DNA from: Clostridiales bacterium
Lineage (GTDB): Bacteria > Bacillota > Clostridia > Saccharofermentanales > UBA5734
Assembly (NCBI GenBank): GCA_007133255.1
Contig: SLMY01000146.1
Location: forward strand, 1-5,201
Length of the DNA: 5,201 nucleotides
Direction: 5' to 3'
Below the pieces are notes generated by a model. The model saw only the letters and a list, made by a program, of their open reading frames with translations, made no database searches and had not been told where the DNA came from. Shown in pieces: positions 1-4,497 of the stretch. The translations under genes and the position numbers were made by a program. Numbering within the stretch: the first letter of the stretch is position 1; each line of letters begins with the position of its first letter.

Positions 1-2
1 TC

Positions 3-65
3 TTCTATGGTGAGTTTGACGGACGCCGGCCCAAGCACGTCCTGATTAAAATTATTGGTGAATAG
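3..65 (+). other. Open frame at window edge, unidentified
   Basis: A frame open from the window edge ends with TAG at 63-65 and encodes about 20 residues (ending KHVLIKIIGE). It could be the C-terminus of an unrelated upstream gene. It could also be a degraded part of the ABC ATPase, because the sequence straight after the stop (NLM) resembles the residues that follow the Q-loop in that family. It is too short to identify. Confidence 0.2.
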
Positions 66-459
66 AACCTGATGAATCAAAAACTGATGCCGGTTCATAT
101 TTAAGGGCAAATCTGTAGATGCCGGCATTAGAAAAAGGACAGATGAACTTCTTGATATAGTCGGCCTGAGCCAAGTGAAAAACAACCGATCTACGGATAT
201 ATCAGGTGGCCAGCAGCAGCGGACCGCGATCGCGAGGTCGCTGATCAACCAGCCGAAAATTGTGCTGGCTGATGAACCCACTGGTAATCTGGATTCGGAA
301 TCTACTGAAACGGTTTATAAGCTGCTTCGTGAAATCAACCGAGCTTACAAAACAACCTTTATAGTGATTACGCATGATAAAAGAGTCGCTGAAAAGGCAG
401 ATCGCATCATAGAAATAAAAGACGGGCGAATCGAGATGGACATTAAGACAACGTCATAA
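66..459 (+). pseudogene. ABC transporter ATP-binding subunit, 5' part broken (MacB/LolD/BceA-like)
   Basis: This is the C-terminal half of an ATPase that would power an ABC exporter or antimicrobial-peptide/lipoprotein-type permease. Visible in order are the signature SGGQQQR (202-222), Walker B VLADEPT ending in the catalytic Glu (DE at 271-276), the D-loop GNLDS, and the H-loop VITHD (His codon 373-375). Upstream, the same frame reads back only to a TGA at 85-87. The homologous continuation (QKLMPVHI, up to 101) lies in another frame that ends in TAA at 102-104. Removing one T from the run at 99-102 joins the two as VHI-KGKSVDAGIRKR, a normal pattern for this family, so a frameshift is likely. 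That upstream frame has a further TAG at 63-65 and looks short around the Q-loop. Walker A would lie before the window. The GTG at 175 sits in mid-domain and is not a real start. No permease gene follows, which supports decay. Confidence 0.75.
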
Positions 460-560
460 GCTGGCTGCTGTTTTGCGTTCAGGTATTAGTATCAGTATAG
501 ATATCAGTCAAATTCAAGTGCCCGCGGCATTAGAGACACGAACGAGTCTATGTTTTTCTA

Positions 561-569
561 TGGTATGAT
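561..569 (+). promoter_or_regulatory. Candidate extended -10 promoter for the aldo/keto reductase gene
   Basis: TG-g-TATGAT (TG at 561-562, hexamer 564-569) fits an extended -10 element. No good -35 hexamer is found at normal spacing, which extended -10 promoters tolerate. It lies about 75 bases ahead of the chosen ATG, in the gap after the ABC remnant. The remaining sequence of this gap (460-560) shows no gene or terminator. Confidence 0.35.
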
Positions 570-643
570 ATTTATGCAGCCCGACTTTGGCAGACAATCA
601 AAAACTATACGGCTGGAAATACATCGTAAGATGGAGGAACTGT

Positions 644-1654
644 ATGAGAACAACAAGACTTGGACGAACCAACCTGCAAGTGACAAAGACCGCCTTTGGC
701 GCGCTGCCGATTCAGCGCGTTGACTTCGCGACGTCAGACAAAATCCTGCAGCGTGCATTTGAAGCGGGGATTCATTTTTATGATACAGCACGTGGTTATA
801 GTGACAGTGAAGAGAAAATCGGCCATGCGCTTTCTGATGTGAGGCAAGACATCATCATCGCGACAAAGTCACCTTCACGTGACAAAAAAGGCGTATTAGC
901 TGATATTGACACAAGTCTTCAAAAGCTGAAAACAGACTGGATAGACGTTCTGCAGCTGCATAATCCTGCCCATCTGCCGGATCCTGAGGATTCTGACAGC
1001 GCGTATGCCGGTTTGGTTGAAGCCAAAAAACAAGGGAAAATAAGATTTGCCGGTATTACCTGTCACAAACTGACCAATGCCTTACAGGCCGTAAAGTCCG
1101 GTCTTTATGATACCCTGCAATTCCCCCTCAGCTATCTGTCTTCTGACGAGGAACTGGATTTAATCAGATTATGCAGCCAATATGATATGGGAATGATAGT
1201 GATGAAAGCGCTTTCGGGAGGCCTGATCACTAACGCGACCGCTGCTTTTGGCTTTTTTGAGCAATACAGCAACGCTGTTCCTATCTGGGGCATTCAGCGC
1301 TTGTCAGAATTAGAAGAATTTATCGCTCTGGAAGCCAGCCCGCCTGTCCTTGACAACGCGCTGCAGGAAACAATTCTAAAAGACCAGGAACAGCTTAAAG
1401 GTTCTTTTTGCAGAGGATGCGGTTATTGCTTGCCCTGTCCGCAGGATATAGCGATTCCTATGTCGGCCCGGATGTCACTACTGATTAAACGGGCGCCATC
1501 GGCGCAGTTTCTGGAGCCGGACTGGCAGGAGAAAATGAAACGGATTGAGACCTGTACAGAATGCGGCCAGTGTAAAAAACGCTGCCCCTATGAACTGGAT
1601 ATCCCTGAAATTCTGAAATCTGAACTAAAGAAATATAAGGCATTGCTGTCATAA
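644..1654 (+). CDS. Aldo/keto reductase with C-terminal 4Fe-4S ferredoxin domain
   Basis: A 336-residue cytoplasmic oxidoreductase. Residues 1 to about 240 form an aldo/keto reductase (TIM-barrel) domain with the catalytic tetrad visible: Asp47 and Tyr52 in FYDTARGY, Lys75 in IATKS, and His106 in LQLHN. Residues 256-265 (CRGCGYCLPCP) and 304-315 (CTECGQCKKRCP) supply two cysteine clusters of the 4Fe-4S type found at the C-terminus of this AKR subfamily. The family generally reduces or oxidises carbonyl/alcohol groups with NAD(P)H; the Fe-S part suggests electron exchange with ferredoxin-like partners, but the substrate is unknown. The ATG at 644 is preferred because GGAGG (633-637) precedes it by 6 bases and translation then opens with the typical MRTTRLGRTNLQVT strand. 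An in-frame TTG at 587 has no ribosome binding site. The gene appears monocistronic, with a terminator directly downstream. Confidence 0.93.
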   Translation: MRTTRLGRTNLQVTKTAFGALPIQRVDFATSDKILQRAFEAGIHFYDTARGYSDSEEKIGHALSDVRQDIIIATKSPSRDKKGVLADIDTSLQKLKTDWIDVLQLHNPAHLPDPEDSDSAYAGLVEAKKQGKIRFAGITCHKLTNALQAVKSGLYDTLQFPLSYLSSDEELDLIRLCSQYDMGMIVMKALSGGLITNATAAFGFFEQYSNAVPIWGIQRLSELEEFIALEASPPVLDNALQETILKDQEQLKGSFCRGCGYCLPCPQDIAIPMSARMSLLIKRAPSAQFLEPDWQEKMKRIETCTECGQCKKRCPYELDIPEILKSELKKYKALLS

Positions 1655-1675
1655 ATTAATCATGTAATAATGCTT

Positions 1676-1716
1676 AAAGAGCCTGCGGCACAAACAACGC
1701 TCTGCAGGTTCTTTTT
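1676..1716 (+). terminator. Rho-independent terminator after the aldo/keto reductase gene
   Basis: AAAGAGCCTGC (1676-1686) pairs with GCAGGTTCTTT (1704-1714) over 11 positions with a single G-U wobble, across a 17-base loop. The 3' arm runs into a T-tract (1712-1716). It begins about 20 bases after the stop codon, as expected for the end of this transcript. Confidence 0.85.
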
Positions 1717-1830
1717 CGCTTATCGCAAACCATTCAGTCCATATCTGAGGGCAAGCATTATGACTCAATATAGAATTTTTCAGCTGTGTCGTAAATAAAA
1801 TTTTCGCATAATTTAAATTAAGAAAAGAGC

Positions 1831-1836
1831 TATAAT
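1831..1836 (+). promoter_or_regulatory. Candidate -10 element for mscL
   Basis: A perfect TATAAT lies about 80 bases upstream of the mscL start, behind an AT-rich stretch (1790-1826) that could act as an UP-like element. The positions where a -35 is expected (around 1808-1813) carry only a poor match. The terminator upstream means mscL needs its own promoter, which supports the call. Confidence 0.5.
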
Positions 1837-1916
1837 GAAATCAGTTGTTTAGGTTTCGCGGTCATCAGCAGATCAAATGAGATCAGTGGCTGCGCATCAT
1901 GAATGGAGGCGAGTTT

Positions 1917-2354
1917 ATGCTTAAAGAGTTCAAGAAGTTTATCATGCGCGGCAATGTGATGGACCTTGCGGTTGGTATTGTCATCGGAGCGGCTTTTAAC
2001 GCTGTTGTTCAAAGTCTGGTTAACGATATCATCATGCCTTTTGTAGGCTATCTGACAGCCGGGATTGACTTTACCGACATGAAAATCGTACTGTCAGAAG
2101 CGGTTGCTGTAGATGGAGAGGTTACACAGGCTGAAGTAGCTGTTACTTATGGCAATCTGATCCAGGTCCTGATTCAGTTTCTAATTGTCGCGGTTGTCAT
2201 TTTCTTTGTTGTCAAGGGCATTAACCACATGCGGGAGCGAGCAGAGAACCGCTGGCGCGTAAAAACCGGAGAACCTGAGGTTGCTGTGACTCCTGACGCG
2301 CCGCCTGCCGATATAATGCTGCTCACAGAAATTCGCGACTTGTTGAGACAATAA
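1917..2354 (+). CDS. mscL: Large-conductance mechanosensitive channel MscL
   Basis: MscL is a homopentameric inner-membrane channel that opens under membrane tension and releases solutes during hypo-osmotic shock. The 145-residue product is close to the usual 130-150. It has the amphipathic N-terminal helix (MLKEFKKFIMRGNV), the conserved RGNVMDLAVG entry into TM1 (about residues 15-43, pore-lining, with glycines and alanines), and a periplasmic loop (about 45-75). TM2 follows (YGNLIQ onward, about 78-100, ending FFVVKGIN), then a charged segment and the cytoplasmic helix LLTEIRDLLRQ typical of the family. The ATG at 1917 is chosen because GGAGG (1905-1909) lies 7 bases upstream and translation then starts exactly as in MscL homologues. 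An in-frame ATG at 1899 precedes that ribosome binding site and would add six atypical residues. Two consecutive TAA codons end the gene. It stands alone between a terminator and a convergent operon. Confidence 0.97.
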   Translation: MLKEFKKFIMRGNVMDLAVGIVIGAAFNAVVQSLVNDIIMPFVGYLTAGIDFTDMKIVLSEAVAVDGEVTQAEVAVTYGNLIQVLIQFLIVAVVIFFVVKGINHMRERAENRWRVKTGEPEVAVTPDAPPADIMLLTEIRDLLRQ

Positions 2355-2524
2355 TAACATTAAAGGTGAGTGAACAAGAGCATACTGCAGGCCTTCTATG
2401 GCCTGGCGCGAAGGCAGCCCAAATGGATTGTCGGTAAAAACCCGTTCGCTCAATCGGCTCAATCGCTCATGAATGGTGAAGGCTATGACTATGTTCAGCA
2501 ATATGGTTTATGCTTTTTAGCCGC
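2355..2524. other. Convergent intergenic region with a small unidentified open frame
   Basis: This is the gap between mscL and the convergent AEC permease gene. On the plus strand an open frame runs from GTG at 2370 to TAA at 2526-2528 (52 residues, starting VNKSILQAFYGLARRQ). AAAGG at 2362-2366 lies 3 bases before it, closer than usual. I do not recognise the peptide; it could be a small gene, a remnant, or chance. A 6-bp hairpin CAGGCC/GGCCTG (2388-2393 with 2400-2405) has no T-tract on either side and is not a convincing terminator. No clear terminator for either mscL or the minus-strand operon is seen here. Confidence 0.3.
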
Positions 2525-3487
2525 TTAAACCGGAAACAATCTGGCCGCTAAATAGATTACACCTGTTAGCGTGATGCCGCTGAAGATGGTGGAAACGACA
2601 ACCACCTGAGTTGAGAAGTCCGGTTGATTGTCGCATTCAACCGCGATCAGGGCGACATTAACAGCGGTTGGCACAGCGGCTGATATCATCAGCACCTGTG
2701 CCACCACACCTTCTAAACGCAGCAGGTAGATGAAAGCCAAAGCGAAGAGGGGGCCCAGCACCAGGCGTGTGAAAACAGCCAGATAAACAGTGCGGTTTTT
2801 CAGTCTTATATTACTTTTTGACAGTTGTACGCCGAGTGTCAGCAAGGCGACTGGAACCAGGCCGTTTCGGGCATATTCCAAGGCAGGCCAGACAGGCAGC
2901 CGGGTGAAATCGTAGGGAAAAGCTTTTAGCAGGAATGCCAGCCCTACCATATAAATGACCGGCATACGAAAAACAACCGCGACAGCTTCGTACCAGCGGC
3001 TGTTCGCTTTTCCGGCATTATAAAAACCGAATGTGTTCATAACGGCATTCTGTATCACCAGAACCATAATCTGAATCGTCAAGGCCAGTGAAAGGTAAGG
3101 CGAGCTGCCATTAACCAGATAAGCAGTACTGCTGAAAACGAGAGTGATCACGGGTATGCCAATATTGCCTGCGTTATAAAACATAACCGAATTCTGAAAA
3201 GCACTCGTCATTGATTCGTCATAGCGTCTTGCTTTGGCGATCAGAAAACTGACCAGCATATTGGCGGCCATAATCAGGGCAGTAGCCAGCATCGCCATAA
3301 GCGCGTCAAGCTCAATCGTTGTCTGGTAAAGATTAACAAAGGTAAAAGCCGGAACAAAAACGTATAAACTGATTTTTGTCAGACTGTTAATATCGAGCGT
3401 GAATATCTTGTCAAGCACAAACCCGAGTAAAATCAAGACAAACAGCGGGAAAATATTATTCGTAAGGATCTGAAGAACAATATTCAA
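2525..3487 (-). CDS. AEC family (auxin efflux carrier-like) permease
   Basis: A 320-residue polytopic membrane protein of the AEC/bile-arsenite-riboflavin transporter (BART) superfamily. Bacterial members are associated with transport of organic acids such as malate, malonate or citrate, but the substrate cannot be read from this sequence. It has about ten hydrophobic segments in two halves. Family hallmarks are FYNAGNIGIPV (residues 103-113), ARNGLVPVALLTLGVQL (206-222), and a C-terminal segment with AVPTAVNVALIA (271-282) followed by ECDNQPDFSTQVVVVSTIFS. The start is TTG at 3487-3485, with AGGAGA (3501-3496) 8 bases upstream; the hydrophobic N-terminus MNIVLQILTNNIFPLF is normal for the family. 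One base separates it from the stop of the upstream gene, and its ribosome binding site lies inside that gene, so translational coupling is likely. Confidence 0.9.
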   Translation of the reverse strand: MNIVLQILTNNIFPLFVLILLGFVLDKIFTLDINSLTKISLYVFVPAFTFVNLYQTTIELDALMAMLATALIMAANMLVSFLIAKARRYDESMTSAFQNSVMFYNAGNIGIPVITLVFSSTAYLVNGSSPYLSLALTIQIMVLVIQNAVMNTFGFYNAGKANSRWYEAVAVVFRMPVIYMVGLAFLLKAFPYDFTRLPVWPALEYARNGLVPVALLTLGVQLSKSNIRLKNRTVYLAVFTRLVLGPLFALAFIYLLRLEGVVAQVLMISAAVPTAVNVALIAVECDNQPDFSTQVVVVSTIFSGITLTGVIYLAARLFPV

Positions 3488-3488
3488 T

Positions 3489-4073
3489 TTATTCGTCTCC
3501 TATATATAAACCTGGTTTGCAGATGATTTCATGTATCTGGCTTTTAAGCAGAGAAGATGATGTGCCAGGTGTCAGTATAACGGCTGTATCAGCTCCCCAT
3601 CCGCTGCCGCCGATCGCGACGACAGGTGCGTTGGGCTTTATGGTTCCGGCGTCTCGCGCCATCAGACCAATCTCCAGCGCGACTTTCGTGCCTTGTCCGA
3701 ACAGCCGGAGTGTGTGAGCGACTACCTCCAGCCGGCTTGTGCCGCCAAAAGCGCTGCTGAAACTTCTTTCCCCGGCCGACAGCGCATGGGCCGCGGTGAT
3801 GACACTGCAACCTTCCGATTCAAGTTTACGGCGGTCAGCGTCAGAAAGCTCCTGAAGCGTGCCGGGCTTGAACTCACAGACATGAGTGACAACAATAATC
3901 TTGATAGCAGATTCCGGGTTCATATCATTGATTTTGTCTAGCAGCATAAAGGCGGTCTGGCCGCTGTTGCTGGCCACAACAATTGACTGAATGTTTTTTT
4001 CCGCGGCCGTTCGCAAGGCGTAATCAAGGGTATCAGATGTGTTTTCCGGTCCTGGTTTAATAAAAGGTATCAT
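3489..4073 (-). CDS. Stand-alone pyruvate kinase C-terminal (alpha/beta) domain-like protein
   Basis: A 194-residue, probably cytoplasmic protein that resembles a free-standing PK_C domain. It has no pyruvate kinase catalytic barrel, so it is not a pyruvate kinase. Features shared with this conserved family as I recall it are the N-terminal FIKPGPENTSDTL (residues 4-16), the nucleotide/phosphate-loop-like VVASNSGQTA (32-41), HVCEFKPGTLQELSD (64-78), HALSAGERSFSSAFGG (96-111), the helix VALEIGLMARDAG (131-143), the glycine-rich VVAIGGSGWGADTAVIL (151-167), and the end IHEIICKP (180-187). In true pyruvate kinase this domain binds allosteric effectors; here the role is unknown, possibly sensing a metabolite. 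It is first in an operon with the AEC permease. The ATG at 4073 fits the family N-terminus, but no Shine-Dalgarno is correctly placed (AGG directly abuts the ATG). The frame is closed by a TGA at 4094-4092. Confidence 0.85.
   Translation of the reverse strand: MIPFIKPGPENTSDTLDYALRTAAEKNIQSIVVASNSGQTAFMLLDKINDMNPESAIKIIVVTHVCEFKPGTLQELSDADRRKLESEGCSVITAAHALSAGERSFSSAFGGTSRLEVVAHTLRLFGQGTKVALEIGLMARDAGTIKPNAPVVAIGGSGWGADTAVILTPGTSSSLLKSQIHEIICKPGLYIGDE
3496..3501 (-). promoter_or_regulatory. Ribosome binding site of the AEC permease, inside the upstream gene
   Basis: AGGAGA on the minus strand lies 8 bases before TTG at 3487 and inside the last codons of the PK_C-like gene. It decides the TTG start of the permease and ties its translation to ribosomes finishing the upstream gene. 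Confidence 0.7.
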
Positions 4074-4142
4074 CCTGTTTCGCAGTACTGTTCATTGGGG
4101 CTTGCTGCTGGAATGTGTCCAGAAGCAAGGCTGAGACTGCTG

Positions 4143-4149
4143 CCTCCTT
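4143..4149 (-). promoter_or_regulatory. Strong Shine-Dalgarno-like sequence without a well-placed start
   Basis: The minus strand reads AAGGAGG here, a better ribosome binding site than the one at the annotated start 70 bases downstream. The first possible start after it is TTG at 4128, 14 bases away, which opens a 23-codon frame ending at TAA 4059-4057, inside the PK_C-like gene. It may serve a leader peptide or be an unused match. Confidence 0.35.
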
Positions 4150-4182
4150 ATCTTGATCAAGCTGCCAGCCGGCTTTCTTCTG

Positions 4183-4212
4183 TCACCAGCTGGTGAGCTG
4201 GCCATTCACCAG
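4183..4212. repeat. TCACCAG inverted-repeat cluster
   Basis: A perfect 14-bp palindrome TCACCAGCTGGTGA occupies 4183-4196. A third copy of the half-site, TCACCAG, follows at 4206-4212, so the middle arm (4190-4196) can pair with either neighbour. An outer inverted repeat, GCCAGC (4164-4169) with GCTGGC (4197-4202), encloses the palindrome. It could be a dimeric repressor operator or alternative RNA hairpins in the leader of the minus-strand operon. Confidence 0.5.
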
Positions 4213-4273
4213 GCGATCAGGTCAGTTTGCGGCCCGGGTGACTCAGCTTAGCAAGTAAAAATGAGTAAGTTTT

Positions 4274-4301
4274 GTTCATTTCATCCATTATCGGTTCATT
4301 T
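4274..4301. repeat. GTTCATTT direct repeats 20 bp apart
   Basis: GTTCATTT occurs at 4274-4281 and again at 4294-4301, offset by 20 bp or about two helical turns. The second copy overlaps the candidate -10 of the minus-strand operon, a position that would suit a repressor or activator site. Chance in AT-rich DNA is a real alternative. Confidence 0.3.
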
Positions 4302-4326
4302 TAATGCCTACAATAGAATGATGCAA
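4298..4326 (-). promoter_or_regulatory. Candidate promoter of the PK_C-like/AEC operon
   Basis: On the minus strand, TTGCAT (4326-4321) and TAAAAT (4303-4298) are separated by exactly 17 bases. The -10 matches the consensus at five of six positions and the -35 only at its TTG. Transcription would start near 4291, giving an untranslated leader of roughly 215 bases that includes the palindrome cluster. Confidence 0.4.
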
Positions 4327-4350
4327 GTTGGATTTATTTTTGACATACAG

Positions 4351-4379
4351 TTCACAATCGATTTTTGTTCAGCTATACT
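4351..4379 (+). promoter_or_regulatory. Candidate promoter of the rnfD-like gene
   Basis: TTCACA (4351-4356) and TATACT (4374-4379) are separated by 17 bases and each match the sigma-A consensus at five of six positions. Transcription would start near 4386, giving a leader of about 110 bases. Its -35 lies 24 bases from the -35 of the divergent minus-strand candidate. Confidence 0.6.
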
Positions 4380-4488
4380 GTTAGATAGATTAGTGATGAT
4401 TCGGGCAAAGTTGCTTGTTAGAAATATGAGACTGAGTGATAGTCTTAAAGGTTATAAAACGAAAACATCTGTACAGTACGTTCAATAT

Positions 4489-4494
4489 GGGGGG
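4489..4494 (+). promoter_or_regulatory. Unusual all-G ribosome binding site of the rnfD-like gene
   Basis: A run of six G residues lies 3 bases before ATG 4498 and is the only Shine-Dalgarno-like sequence near the start. It differs from the AGGAGG type used by the other genes here. Pairing to the anti-SD would need a G-U pair. Confidence 0.45.
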
Positions 4495-4497
4495 CTT

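Larger units (their letters stand above)
4074..4497. other. Divergent intergenic regulatory region
   Basis: This is 424 bases between the minus-strand PK_C-like/AEC operon and the plus-strand rnfD-like gene. The left part (4100-4250) is GC-richer and full of inverted repeats; the right part (4250-4480) is AT-rich and carries the promoter candidates. No RNA gene, known riboswitch core or T-box consensus was recognised by eye. A short minus-strand frame (4128 to 4057, starting at TTG) overlaps the start of the PK_C-like gene and could be a leader peptide. GTTCA occurs at 4090, 4274, 4294, 4350, 4367 and 4480, which may reflect operators or chance. Confidence 0.6.

Noticed and set aside
587..643. 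TTG at 587 as an upstream start for the aldo/keto reductase
   Set aside because: There is no ribosome binding site before it, whereas ATG 644 has GGAGG at good spacing and gives the normal family N-terminus.
558..791. Minus-strand open frame over the aldo/keto reductase start
   Set aside because: It overlaps a strongly supported gene, has no recognisable domain and lacks a ribosome binding site.
1830..2012. Minus-strand open frame over the mscL start
   Set aside because: It is a shadow of mscL and its promoter, with no family resemblance.
2388..2405. CAGGCC/GGCCTG hairpin as a terminator
   Set aside because: The stem is only 6 bp and no T-tract follows on either strand.
2181..2501. Minus-strand 106-codon frame across the mscL end and intergenic gap
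   Set aside because: About half of it is antisense to mscL, no ribosome binding site or known domain is apparent, and it is better explained as chance.
3517..3941. Plus- and minus-strand frames inside the PK_C-like gene
   Set aside because: All overlap a gene with clear family motifs; their sequences are low-complexity or rich in Arg/Pro/Ser, as expected for off-frame translation.
4074..4300. T-box or known riboswitch in the leader of the minus-strand operon
   Set aside because: No T-box consensus and no recognisable riboswitch core could be found by eye, and no terminator-like stem with a T-tract precedes the gene.
4340..4379. Perfect TTGACA at 4340-4345 as the -35 of the rnfD-like promoter
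   Set aside because: It is 28 bases from TATACT, too far; TTCACA at 4351 gives exactly 17 bases. No -10 is found at 17 bases from the TTGACA.
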